Assembly: GCA_029550925.1 (NCBI GenBank) | Contig: JAKPGL010000030.1 | Location: 27,399-91,398 of the forward strand | From: Planctomycetota bacterium | Lineage (GTDB): Bacteria; Planctomycetota; Planctomycetia; Pirellulales; Thermoguttaceae | Direction of reading: 5' to 3' | DNA: 64,000 nt | In this document: piece by piece, positions 17,724 through 27,485 of the stretch | Layout of the letters: every line of letters begins with the position of its first letter | How positions within the stretch are numbered: the first letter of the stretch is position 1 | Position numbers and translations under genes: made by a program | The notes under the pieces: model-generated | Told to the model about the DNA's origin: nothing | Database searches by the model: none | What the model saw: only the letters and a program-made list of their open reading frames with translations

Positions 17724-20700
17724 TTAAGGCGGCGACGGTTGCGAGGGCGGAGCAGGCCGAGGGCCTTCCTCCAGCACAGCTTTGGCATGCCGGGCCAAAT
17801 GGCCGCGAAGGTCTCGAGTGTAACGTTCCAGGATGGCCCGACCTACGTCGCCGTAATCGCCGCATCGGTACAAGGCCCGCGCCAGATGCAGTTCCCGGAG
17901 CGAATCCCGCCGGGTTTGCACTGCATTGGTTCCGCCGGGGCTTTTCTGATCGAATCGGCGGGCGTCTTCGATCGTTTCGTGTACGTAGCCGGACATGTCC
18001 GGCTGGGTAAGCAGCCCGGCTAAGACCGGCGCAGCCCGACGATCGCCGATCAGTTCTAGCGCCAACGCCACGGCCCGATGGTGCGAAAAGGCCTCTTTAG
18101 CCGAGAGCATTTTGGCCTTTTCCAAAATGGCCGGGAGAGCACGCGGATCGCGCGTTCGGCCCAGGGCAATGATCAATTGATCCAGTGGACTTAGAGCCGA
18201 GCCGAACTGCCCCATGCCCCGGTAGTCCCAGCCTTGATCCCACTCGGTGTGTTTACGCACCTCGGTAATCAGGGTGTCTAGGCCGGTTGGGTCGCCCAGC
18301 ACAGCCAGGATGCGGGCGTAGATGAGTTTTTCCTCATGCTTTTGTGCCTCCTGGTACGCCTTTCGCAGCAGGGGCATGGCCTGCTGCGGATGGGCCAAGA
18401 GCACTGCCACGCCCCGGAAATTGTCTTTGACGGTTTCCACAGCCTGGGCGATCCGCTCCGGCGGCAGGGGGAAATTATCCTTTTCTTCCAGCACACTTTC
18501 AGGCAGATTGCCGATCTCGACCAGGTGCTTTTGCAAGGCGCGGATGTCGATTTGCCGAAGGGGCAGTCCCGCCTGGGCGGCCATGGCGGCCGCCCGCCCC
18601 GCCGCATAACCGCCGTTTTGGATGTCAGCCTGCATCCGGATAAGTGGCACAGCGTCCCGGTGCGCGCTCAGCCCTAGGCCAACCACCAAAATCCCCTCCC
18701 ATCCCTTGGGCAACATGCACCGATAGGGAATCCGAACCCGGAAGCCTTTGTGTTCTGGGTGCTCCAGTTCCAAAAAAGGATCGACCGTATATCCATGCGT
18801 ATCGAAATTGCTGTAGGCGATGCACACGGTATCCGGATAGGTGCGGTCGAGCATTTGATCGAGAATCGACATGACGAACTCGCCCCGGATGCGACGCCGT
18901 TCGCGGGTGTCGATCAGTTGGCCCTGGTCGAAGGCGTGAGCGTATTTGTCCTTGGCATAGACAAGCAAGTGCCAAATGTCCATCATGTCGGTCTCGTCGG
19001 TGATCGTAAAATCGGTGTTCGTATAGGAAGCGCCCAACCGGCGAGGCGGCAGGCCGGTACCCTGCATGGCCAGCTCCGAGCTGTCCGTATAGAGACACTC
19101 CGCGCCTGCTGCGGCCGCCACATCGCTATTGCCCGTAGCGTCGATAACCACCTTGGCCAAAAGCACCCCTCGGCCTTCTGGGGTGGCCACTATGGCGCCG
19201 CAAACGCGGTTGTCCTGCACGAAGGCGCCGCAACCGATCACGCCCATCCAGATATGCCCACCAGCCTTGAGCAGTTCGGTTCGCCACCACTCGGCTTTGC
19301 GTTCGGGTAGCCAGCGACCGCCCTGGGATTCCGTGGGGACCGTGGCGGTAAAACCGACGCGATTGCCCCAGTAGTAGCCGCTGATGTAACCGGCCGTTCC
19401 CACGCCGCCGAGCATGTGGAGCTGTTCACAAACCACCGTTTTTGCGCCGGCCCGTGCAGCGGCAATGGCGGCTGGCGCTCCGCCGGTGCCGCCGCCGATG
19501 ACGACCACATCATACCGGCCTAATACAGGCAAAAGCCGATCCGGCTGCGGCACGGTGTGAATCTGTTTGGGGTCGGCCAAAGCGGGGCGGAGTCCCCGAA
19601 GCTCTTCCCGCACATCGCCTGACGCCGCCGGTTTCCTATCCGACGAATCGTTGGCAAAGCGTCCTCCGCAGACTTGCACCTTTTCCGGGACAGGGGTTTT
19701 CAGAGCCTGTTTAGCCGCCGCTCGACCAATCTGTTCTCCCAACTCCATAAGCCGAACCGGCCGAAGTAATCGGGCTGCCTCTTCCCGACTCACCCCGGCA
19801 CAACCGCCCAGAATCCAAAGTTCAGCTTTTCCTTTGGGTCGGAAGGCGGCCAAGCCGTCCGAGCCTCCCCCGCCGGTTGAGCCGGACGCCGCGGCGGCCT
19901 CGCTTTCCACCGGATCGGGCGGCGTTTCAAAAAGCACGTCCGCGGTCAGTTGCTGATCGGGGTGATACGTCATCGTGCGGGCCTGCTGCTCGGCCTGCGC
20001 CCAGGAAGCGAAAGAGTCGTCCGGCATGGAGAGGCGAAGCGTGTATTCGATCATGGGCCAGCGACCGCCTGTCCCTTCCGCCGGATTGGGCAGCAGGTCC
20101 CAGACGCCTTCGCCAATGAGCCGATGCTCCATGTTTTCGCCTGCAACCGGCTGGCCGCCAATCACCACCCGGTGGAGGGTATGCAAACCGGCCGGGTAGG
20201 GGGCGAACTTGGCGCCTGCCAGTCGGGCGACCAGGGCGCGGGGCGTGGCGTCGATGACACTCCGGGCCACCACCGCCTGCCTGCCGGCCCGATTGGCCAT
20301 CACGATCCCGCTGACCCGCCCCTGGCCGTCCACCAAAACATCGGTAACGTAGCAACTATAGAGGAACGGTACTTTGGCGGACAAGAGGGCGTCATCCAGG
20401 GTTTTTTTCACATGCATCGGGCGGGCAATGCGACGCACCTTGGCCTGACCGGCCTTTTCCGGTTCCGGCGGGCCAAAGAGCTCCACCTCGCCCAGCAGGA
20501 TCCGCCCCGCATTTTCCTCTTTTTTCACCTCCAGACGCACATACCGGGCCTTTTGTCCAATCCGGCCGGTAAATGTCGAGGGCGCATCGGCCCCGTCGCC
20601 GGATAGCGGAGGCGGCTGGAGCACGCCGGCTTCGGTCCATGTCTGCCCGTCGTTGCTAATGGACAGGAGTATTTTGGCCACGGCGAAGTTTTGCTCCGGC

Positions 20701-21347
20701 TGGGACGAGCTTTTGCGCACATAGGCGATCACCCGGACCGAATCGACCTGCGTTGGTTTACCTAGGTCGGCAGTAATGGTTACATCGCCGTCGTATTGGA
20801 CGCTCTGTTTGACGGCGTTGCCCCACTGGCCGTCTGTTAGCAGACTGGGCGGCTTGGTGTCGGCGTGGAGCTTGGCAGAAGACCTATCCGTCGTGTATTG
20901 GAACCGGAGCCTGGGGCGGTCCACTTCTTCCGGGGCATGAGGGTCCTGTAAGAAGATGCGGCGCGCAAGCTCCGTACGGGGTTCTTCCCCTTCGTCCAGC
21001 CAAAGCCGCAACGTGGCGGTCATATCTTCGCCCAGGTACGGATGTGGAGCAGCCAGAAAGACTTTGGCGCCCTGCTGGGCTGCGGCGGTAGCAGCGGCGA
21101 CCGCCCCTGTGCTCCCGCCGACCACCACCACATCGACTTCGTAGGCAATAGGAATCTGCCGGGCCGACTCCCGAACCGCCGCCTGCTTGGCATCCGCCGG
21201 ATCAATCGCTGCCGGTTCGGCGGCGTATCCTGGAGCCGGGCCGACCGCCGCCCAACACGCCCATCCAAGGACTGCCAATCCTACGGCGAACCAAATTCCC
21301 CATACCAATCGGAACGCTCGGCGCATACGACAGGCCTCCTTTTGCAT
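17724..21347 (-). CDS. Large exported FAD-dependent oxidoreductase with two FAD-binding modules, a discoidin-like insert and HEAT-like C-terminus
   Basis: EVDVVVVGGSTGAVAAATAAAQQGAKV and RYDVVVIGGGTGGAPAAIAAARAGAKTVVCEQLHMLGGVGTAG; PSLLTDGQWGN...RYVRLEVKK insert. Confidence 0.8.
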   Translation of the reverse strand: MQKEACRMRRAFRLVWGIWFAVGLAVLGWACWAAVGPAPGYAAEPAAIDPADAKQAAVRESARQIPIAYEVDVVVVGGSTGAVAAATAAAQQGAKVFLAAPHPYLGEDMTATLRLWLDEGEEPRTELARRIFLQDPHAPEEVDRPRLRFQYTTDRSSAKLHADTKPPSLLTDGQWGNAVKQSVQYDGDVTITADLGKPTQVDSVRVIAYVRKSSSQPEQNFAVAKILLSISNDGQTWTEAGVLQPPPLSGDGADAPSTFTGRIGQKARYVRLEVKKEENAGRILLGEVELFGPPEPEKAGQAKVRRIARPMHVKKTLDDALLSAKVPFLYSCYVTDVLVDGQGRVSGIVMANRAGRQAVVARSVIDATPRALVARLAGAKFAPYPAGLHTLHRVVIGGQPVAGENMEHRLIGEGVWDLLPNPAEGTGGRWPMIEYTLRLSMPDDSFASWAQAEQQARTMTYHPDQQLTADVLFETPPDPVESEAAAASGSTGGGGSDGLAAFRPKGKAELWILGGCAGVSREEAARLLRPVRLMELGEQIGRAAAKQALKTPVPEKVQVCGGRFANDSSDRKPAASGDVREELRGLRPALADPKQIHTVPQPDRLLPVLGRYDVVVIGGGTGGAPAAIAAARAGAKTVVCEQLHMLGGVGTAGYISGYYWGNRVGFTATVPTESQGGRWLPERKAEWWRTELLKAGGHIWMGVIGCGAFVQDNRVCGAIVATPEGRGVLLAKVVIDATGNSDVAAAAGAECLYTDSSELAMQGTGLPPRRLGASYTNTDFTITDETDMMDIWHLLVYAKDKYAHAFDQGQLIDTRERRRIRGEFVMSILDQMLDRTYPDTVCIAYSNFDTHGYTVDPFLELEHPEHKGFRVRIPYRCMLPKGWEGILVVGLGLSAHRDAVPLIRMQADIQNGGYAAGRAAAMAAQAGLPLRQIDIRALQKHLVEIGNLPESVLEEKDNFPLPPERIAQAVETVKDNFRGVAVLLAHPQQAMPLLRKAYQEAQKHEEKLIYARILAVLGDPTGLDTLITEVRKHTEWDQGWDYRGMGQFGSALSPLDQLIIALGRTRDPRALPAILEKAKMLSAKEAFSHHRAVALALELIGDRRAAPVLAGLLTQPDMSGYVHETIEDARRFDQKSPGGTNAVQTRRDSLRELHLARALYRCGDYGDVGRAILERYTRDLRGHLARHAKAVLEEGPRPAPPSQPSPP

Positions 21348-21350
21348 TCT

Positions 21351-21520
21351 GTAAACATTTTAACCGAATGAAGTACCTTTTCTTGTCATTTCCGCGCAAT
21401 CGCCCCATCTAGGCTTCTTGCAGCCGCTGCTTGGGAGGAATAACAACGTAGCCTCCTCATAGGACCCTGCATTCCCGCTTGCGCGGCAGTGACAAAAAGG
21501 ATGCCCCTTAAAGGATTTTC
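21351..21520. repeat. Partial MITE-like element
   Basis: gtaaacattttaaccgaatgaag then the shared core gcgcaatcgccccatctaggcttcttgcagccgctgcttgggaggaataacaacgtagcctcctcataggaccctg; right terminus absent. Confidence 0.6.
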
Positions 21521-21540
21521 CTTCCTTTGCGGGAAGTGTC

Positions 21541-23010
21541 CTATTTTTGCAAAACCGGTTGTTTTGCCGATTTTTTCGTTTTTTCGGGTTTGGTTTCTTC
21601 AGGGGCCGCTTTGCCGGGCACAGCGCAGACCCAAACCTTTTCAATGGCCTCGGTAAGCGGTTTCGTGGATTGCACCTGGACAATGATGGTCATATGATCC
21701 GGGTCGGAGGCCAGTTCCATTTGTCCGCTATCCGCCGGGAGTTCTTTTCGGATGGGAGGCGGCGTAGGCTGTCCGCCCCGTTGAACGCCCGGCATGTGGA
21801 AGAAAATTTTCGCCTGGGGGTCTTTACGAACCGCTCCACATACATAGGTCATTCGGCGTTTCAGGGTGATCGGGGCGCTGGTGTAGGTCTTGCCCTGGTG
21901 AGTCCATCGGTCGGGTGTTTGGTTGCCCAAAAGACGCAATTGGCCGTCCGGATTATAGACCAGGTTGCCGGCCGGTTCGGCGCTTTGAAGTTGGATTTCT
22001 ACCTGAGCGGTTTTGCCCGGTTCGAGTTTCACCTTGGTCGTAGCAGGCTGGGCGCCGACCCGATAGACCACCACCGTATATTCCCCGGCCGGGAGATTGC
22101 GGAAGGAAAAGTTGCCCCGCCATTGATGTTGGTCGCTTTCCTTCGAGGATTCGACCAGGGTGGCGTAATCGGTTTCCGCCAGGACGACTTGGGCCTCTTG
22201 ATCTTCATTGGCGGGTAGAGTCGGGGCGGTAACAGCGCCTTTCAGGCCGGCGGCCTCAGCGGGCGCTTGCCACTCCAGGCCGAGTTTGAAGGCCGTATAG
22301 AGCATGTCGGCGGTTACGCGGGCGGCTTCCAGGGCAGACTCCAGGATGATCGGTTCCACCTTGGAGCGGTCCGGGTTGGGGGCGGAGACCAGCGGCAAAG
22401 CCCGTTCGGCCCGCTCGGCAGAAAAAACCACCAGGCCGTCGATACGACGTTTTAAACCCTGGCAGGCTTCATCATCGGTTTTGCCCAGAAGTTGCGGCCG
22501 GTAACCTTCGATCTTGATGGCTTTGGCGTTGACCCAGTTTTCCAGTTCGCCGTGGTGGGGGCAGTTGACCTTCGCATGAGGCGGGGCGCCGACATCCTCG
22601 ACAAAATGGATAATCGGGCCAAGCTGTCGGCAGGCGTTGGTGGGCGTTTCCGTGCGGAGGGCCTGCAGCGCCCGGCGGAAGTACGGCTCAAAGGCCAATT
22701 GAACCGTCGGCATGGTGTGGCCGATGTGATAGGGAACCTTTCGGATCAAAAGATAATCGTCGGCGTAAAACGGCCCCAAGTCTCGGCCTCGGTTGTCCGG
22801 CATCCAGCAGTATTGGGTAAGCTGCCGGATATTATGATCGCCCAGCACTTGTTTCCATTTCTCCATTTCGGGCAGTACATCCAAAGCGGCCTGCGTAATT
22901 TCCGGATGCGGCCCCCAGGCCACGGCGGGCGAAAGCCACATCATCCAGAAATTTCCGGCGGCCAACAGACTAACCAACCAAAAACATTTCTTCCCGAAAG
23001 ACTTCTGCAT
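21541..23010 (-). CDS. Zinc-dependent phospholipase C / P1-nuclease-like protein with a carboxypeptidase-regulatory-like domain
   Basis: Signal peptide; WGPHPEITQAAL, GPIIHFVEDVGAPPHAKVNCPHHGELENW metal-ligand pattern; RNLPAGEYTVVVYRVGAQPATTKVKLEPGKTAQVEIQL. Confidence 0.6.
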   Translation of the reverse strand: MQKSFGKKCFWLVSLLAAGNFWMMWLSPAVAWGPHPEITQAALDVLPEMEKWKQVLGDHNIRQLTQYCWMPDNRGRDLGPFYADDYLLIRKVPYHIGHTMPTVQLAFEPYFRRALQALRTETPTNACRQLGPIIHFVEDVGAPPHAKVNCPHHGELENWVNAKAIKIEGYRPQLLGKTDDEACQGLKRRIDGLVVFSAERAERALPLVSAPNPDRSKVEPIILESALEAARVTADMLYTAFKLGLEWQAPAEAAGLKGAVTAPTLPANEDQEAQVVLAETDYATLVESSKESDQHQWRGNFSFRNLPAGEYTVVVYRVGAQPATTKVKLEPGKTAQVEIQLQSAEPAGNLVYNPDGQLRLLGNQTPDRWTHQGKTYTSAPITLKRRMTYVCGAVRKDPQAKIFFHMPGVQRGGQPTPPPIRKELPADSGQMELASDPDHMTIIVQVQSTKPLTEAIEKVWVCAVPGKAAPEETKPEKTKKSAKQPVLQK

Positions 23011-23206
23011 GGGCGGGCTCCTTTGGAAAATGATGTTGCCGATGAATCAGCACATGTCCAGGAATGTGTCGTGTTTGGATCGACTTTTGCTCCAGGAAGG
23101 AAAAATCCAACAGCGGCCTCGGAACTCGGCGGGAAACATCCAAGGCCCATCTATGGCGGGAATATCCTTTTTATACCTAATTCTGCTTGTCAAGGCAAGC
23201 AAAAAG

Positions 23207-23524
23207 GTAACATTTTAGCCGAGCGAAGAACATTCGCCTCTCCCACGGCGAGCAGAAGGTGGGCATTCGCCTCTCCCTTGGTGGAAGTAGCTAGGATGAT
23301 GGGCCTCCTTTTGTCATCCCCGCGGAAGCGGGAATCCAGAAATCCGCTGCTGCCCTGGCTGTCGAGAGACCGGCTGAGCCGAAGGCGACGCCGGGTGAAG
23401 GAGAACAAATGGTCAGCACCAAGAAAGCTGGATTCCCGCTTGCGCGGGAATGACAATCAAGACCCTCTCTTCCTACTCAGTCCTGCTAAAAAGATGCAAG
23501 CCCCCTCATTCGGCCAGACTATGG
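23207..23524. mobile_element. MITE-like element with alternative core and degenerate right end
   Basis: GTAACATTTTAGCCGAGCGAAG at left; internal gtcatccccgcggaagcgggaatccag and ggattcccgcttgcgcgggaatgacaat; right end ctcattcggccag decayed. Confidence 0.6.
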
Positions 23525-23629
23525 CCTGGCCGTCCTCTCGACAGCCCAGGAAGAGGCGAAAGGACGCCTGCTCCGTGCGCTGGTGTTTTGAGGGGCGCCG
23601 TTTGGCGGCGGACTATCACTGGCTGCCAG

Positions 23630-24877
23630 TTACAGCACTTGCAAGACTTCGGCGCCTCGGCCTTGCTGGATCAGCGGCACATAGGTTTCCAGGAACTGGT
23701 TGGTGGCCGGGTCGGTTAGATCGACTCGGCTGCCGCGTTCGGCCGACAGGTAAGCCGCCATCGAGAGCCGGGTGATTTCCAGGCCGTATTCCCAGTCCAA
23801 TAGGGCGGATCGGCCCTGCTGGAAGGCGGCCAGGGCGTCCCGATGTTCATCGGTATATCCGTATAGATCTGCTTCGTTCGGTTGTACGCACAAAAGCCCT
23901 CGGCTTGCCTGCAATTTTTCCAGGGCTAGTTCCGTATCGGTGATGCTGGCGGCGGCCGCATCGCTAATAAACACCTCCAGCGGCGAACGGAGCGTATTCA
24001 TCTCGAAGGCATAGCCCGGCCCGATGCCGTCCAACGACAGACGCAGACCCTGTTTGTCGTACATCCAGGAGACGGTAAATTGCCCTTTGACCAGTTGGCC
24101 GGTCTCTGGGTTCTTGTAAGTAACCATGCCGGTGGCGAAATCTTCGGCCGGTGTTTTGCGGTAATCGACGCCGTGTCGGCGGAGGAGTTCTTCGCGCCAG
24201 CGCGGCTGGCCCCATTTCAAGAGGGCGGTTTCGGCCCAGACCGACTGCGGCTGCAAAAACCGAGGCGGCTTCCCCCAGGGGGTCAGAGCGTACCAACTGA
24301 CGGCCAAGCAGTGGCAGCCCATATCGCTCAAGACCCCGCCGCCCTGGCGGGTGGGGTCCCAGAACCAGGCCGAGTGCGGGCCGCCGTGCTCTTCGCCGGA
24401 ACGGGCCAGGGTGGGCGGCCCCATCGTTTCCATGACCGGTCGGAGCTGCGCCCGCTGGGCCTGCACCGGCTTCATGTGAATCTGGTTTTCAAAATACGCC
24501 TCCGGCACGCCCACCGAACGGATCAGTTCCACGACCCGTCGGCCTTCTTTCATGTTTCGGGCCAGCGGCTTTTCGCAAATGACGCCTTTTAACTGCGCCC
24601 CCGCTTTTACCGCATCGACGATCTCCTCCACATGTTGCACCCGGGCGTAATTGGGGGCGAAAATGGCAATGACATCCACCTGTTTGGCCATTTCGCGGAT
24701 GCTCGAGTAGGCCCTGGGTTCTCCAAGACCGTGCTCCCGGCAGTAGGCAATCAGACGATCCACCGGGTCCAGGGCGTAAAACCCGGCCACTTCCATCCCT
24801 CGGACTTCCTGCAGGGCCCGCAGATGAAACGCCGCCACAAATCCGCCGCCGATAAAACCGTACCGTAACGTTGTCAT
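23630..24877 (-). CDS. Gfo/Idh/MocA family oxidoreductase, no obvious signal peptide
   Basis: LRYGFIGGGFVAAFHLRALQEV; GVICEKPLARNMKEGRRVVELIRSVGVPEAYFENQIHMKPV. Confidence 0.9.
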   Translation of the reverse strand: MTTLRYGFIGGGFVAAFHLRALQEVRGMEVAGFYALDPVDRLIAYCREHGLGEPRAYSSIREMAKQVDVIAIFAPNYARVQHVEEIVDAVKAGAQLKGVICEKPLARNMKEGRRVVELIRSVGVPEAYFENQIHMKPVQAQRAQLRPVMETMGPPTLARSGEEHGGPHSAWFWDPTRQGGGVLSDMGCHCLAVSWYALTPWGKPPRFLQPQSVWAETALLKWGQPRWREELLRRHGVDYRKTPAEDFATGMVTYKNPETGQLVKGQFTVSWMYDKQGLRLSLDGIGPGYAFEMNTLRSPLEVFISDAAAASITDTELALEKLQASRGLLCVQPNEADLYGYTDEHRDALAAFQQGRSALLDWEYGLEITRLSMAAYLSAERGSRVDLTDPATNQFLETYVPLIQQGRGAEVLQVL

Positions 24878-24912
24878 GTCAACACTCCTTGATGAGAAGA
24901 ACTAGGAAGAAC

Positions 24913-25127
24913 GTAACATTTCAGCGGAATGGAAAAAATTCGCCTCTCCCCCCGTGGGAGAGGCCGGCCTGCGAAGCAGGCCGGGTGAGGGGAAACAAAT
25001 AGACAGCATAAAAAGCCTGGACTGCCGCTTGCGCAGCAGTGACAATAAAACCCCCCTCACCCTAGCCCTCTCCCGCCAGGGGAGAGGGGACAAACTTAGG
25101 TCCAACTGCATTCGGCTGAAATGTTAC
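24913..25127. mobile_element. MITE-like element carrying a GTGAGGGG/CCTCTCCC-type core
   Basis: GTAACATTTCAGCGGAATGGA ... TGCATTCGGCTGAAATGTTAC; core cctctccccccgtgggagaggccggcctgcgaagcaggccgggtgagggg ... cctctcccgccaggggagagggg. Confidence 0.85.
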
Positions 25128-25322
25128 CAAGGCTTTTTATAATACCTTGTCGGGAAGAATTGCGGTAGTACGGGGGATTGCCTACAATACACAGACCGGG
25201 AAGGGATTGTTTGGCAGTAGATGGTCGGCGCCGGAAGGCGGTGGCGGCGGCTGAGGGGCTGGTCTGTCCGCCTGCTGAAACCCGGCCAGAGGGCCTCCTG
25301 CCAGCCGAAGGAGAACGGGCCG

Positions 25323-25769
25323 ATGGTTCGGTGTTCGCTTTGCCGACGGCAGCTTACGGAGCGGGATCGGGTAGGGGGTCGATGTGCGGCTTGTGGGCAG
25401 GTGGTGCCGCCGTCGGTTCGGCTGGCGACGTCCGGAGGCGGATCAGGCGCCGGGGGCTGGTGGGGCCAGGGGCGATGGGCCGGTTGGGCGGCTGGGTTTG
25501 GCTTGCTGGTCCCAGTGGGGATGCTGGTCATGAATCGGGTTTTGGAGCGGCAGTGGATGGCCCAGCCTCTACAAGCCGAGCAAATGCACCCCTGGCTTGG
25601 GTTAGGACTGCTGGCGGTGCTGCTGGCCCTTTTGGCGACTGCCGGGGGACTGGCGGCTGCGTACCGGGACAAAGCATGGCGGATGGCCCTCTGCTGTGGA
25701 CTGGCTCTGGCAGCCAATGGACTGCTGCTGGCCGCCTGGGCCGCCGGGAAACTGTTTAAGCCTCCGTAA
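25323..25769 (+). CDS. Small membrane protein with N-terminal zinc-ribbon-like motif
   Basis: MVRCSLCRRQLTERDRVGGRCAACGQVV (two CxxC pairs) followed by three hydrophobic segments. Confidence 0.6.
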   Translation: MVRCSLCRRQLTERDRVGGRCAACGQVVPPSVRLATSGGGSGAGGWWGQGRWAGWAAGFGLLVPVGMLVMNRVLERQWMAQPLQAEQMHPWLGLGLLAVLLALLATAGGLAAAYRDKAWRMALCCGLALAANGLLLAAWAAGKLFKPP

Positions 25770-25916
25770 GTTCCTGGGGGGGCCTACCAGATGACGCCTA
25801 TTGCCCGAGTAAATGCAATTATCCCATCCTTTTCTTTTCCAGGCCCCTGAGGTATATTGAGAGGAAAAGCAGGGGGCCAATTCGCTCACCATGAGCTAAT
25901 AAGGAGAGACCGGCAA

Positions 25917-26939
25917 ATGTTTTTCCTGATCGGATCGCTCTTTTCTAGGACCGAACGTCGAGGGCAGAAACAGGGGGCTTCGCCAAGGAGTCGTTCCACC
26001 CTTTTGGGTAAACAAGCCAGAAATGCTGGGAAGGGGCCTCTCAGGCCCAGCGGTTTCACCTTAGTGGAGCTTTTGGTGGTCATTGCCATTATTGGCATCT
26101 TGATCGCCCTGCTATTGCCGGCGGTGCAGGCGGCTCGTGAGGCGGCCCGACGAAGCCAGTGTACCAACAATCTCAAGCAGATCGGCCTGGCCATTCACAA
26201 CTTCATGGACGAAAACAACCAGAATCTGCCGCAGGGGGTCCCGGACAATAATCGGTATGGGTTCTTTACGTTTATTCTCCCTTATATGGAACACCAGGCC
26301 GTGTATAATCGGATCAAACAGGACGTGCTTCCCTATAACAGTCCGGAGCTCTATACGCCGATTCCGGAATACATCTGCCCGAGTTATCGGGGGCCGTCGA
26401 TCATTCAAAATAGTCCGACGGCATACGAAAACGGGGCGCTCACCACCTATCAGGCCGTTGGCGGCAAGCTGCCTTTCACCGGCTGCGACAGTTCCACCAC
26501 CTCGGAAACCTGTGTGAAATCGACTGAGTATGGGGATATGCCGAAAAACGGGCCGTTCGGCTGGAAACTCAAACGCCGGATCGACGACGTGAAAGACGGT
26601 ACCTCAAATACGCTGTTTGTCGGCGAGTTTGTCCATGCGGACAAGACGGGGGTCTGTTCCGGATTTCCGGGCAATGTGCGGGCGTGGATCCGCTCAAACA
26701 ATGGGAATTATGGTTCCTACACCTTTAAGGTGGTGGTGTATGGAGTGAATGCTGCGGTGGAGCGGGTGGCCGACGGCATTCCCTATAACCACCTGCCCAT
26801 GGGCAGCCATCATCCGGGCGGGGCCAATTTCCTGGCCGGCGACGGCAGCGTCCATTTCGTTTCGGAAAATATCGCGTTGGATGTTTACAAAGCTTTGTCC
26901 ACTGTAGAGGGAGGGGAAAATGCTTCGATCTCTGATTAA
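25917..26939 (+). CDS. DUF1559 prepilin-type protein
   Basis: [52 protein letters not shown]-terminal [20 protein letters not shown]. Confidence 0.95.
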   Translation: MFFLIGSLFSRTERRGQKQGASPRSRSTLLGKQARNAGKGPLRPSGFTLVELLVVIAIIGILIALLLPAVQAAREAARRSQCTNNLKQIGLAIHNFMDENNQNLPQGVPDNNRYGFFTFILPYMEHQAVYNRIKQDVLPYNSPELYTPIPEYICPSYRGPSIIQNSPTAYENGALTTYQAVGGKLPFTGCDSSTTSETCVKSTEYGDMPKNGPFGWKLKRRIDDVKDGTSNTLFVGEFVHADKTGVCSGFPGNVRAWIRSNNGNYGSYTFKVVVYGVNAAVERVADGIPYNHLPMGSHHPGGANFLAGDGSVHFVSENIALDVYKALSTVEGGENASISD

Positions 26940-27378
26940 CACAGGAAGAGGTTGGATTGTTTTGGCAAGTTGGGCGAGTTTGGTTCTTTTGGTCGGTTGC
27001 GGGGGCAGTGATTTCCAACTGGCGCCTGCCAAAGGAAAAGTAACCTATAAAGGCAAGCCGCTGGAGTTCGGTACGGTCATTTTCATCCCGGAAAAAGGCC
27101 CGGCGGCTACAGGGCAGATTCAATCGGACGGCACATTCGTCCTGGAGACCGGTACGCAGAGCGGCGGCGTTCGAAAAGGCGCGGTGGTTGGAAAACACAA
27201 AGTGGAAATTCGCTGTATGGAGAATCAACGGCCTGGGTTCAAGCCGCCCGAAGGCCAGGAAATGCCCGCCGGCAAATCGCTCATCCCCACCAAATACAAT
27301 CAAGCCGACTCTAGTAAGCTCACCGCCGAAGTAACCGCCAAAGGGCCTAATGAGTTTACCTTCGATCTGCAAGACTAA
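26920..27378 (+). CDS. Small putative lipoprotein, planctomycete transthyretin/carboxypeptidase-regulatory-like
   Basis: [41 protein letters not shown]; lipobox LVGC; overlaps the DUF1559 stop by 20 nt. Confidence 0.75.
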   Translation: MLRSLINTGRGWIVLASWASLVLLVGCGGSDFQLAPAKGKVTYKGKPLEFGTVIFIPEKGPAATGQIQSDGTFVLETGTQSGGVRKGAVVGKHKVEIRCMENQRPGFKPPEGQEMPAGKSLIPTKYNQADSSKLTAEVTAKGPNEFTFDLQD

Positions 27379-27485
27379 TTTGCTGATAATTTGTATAGCA
27401 TTTGTCCGGGAGTATCTGGCGGCGGCTAAAAGGTGCTTTTTCTTCCCAATAGGCCGCGACTGTTCGCGCTGCGGAGACGGTCCGG

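Noticed and set aside
22492-23775. 427-aa plus-strand ORF
   Set aside because: Antisense to the phospholipase/nuclease-like gene and runs into repeat DNA.
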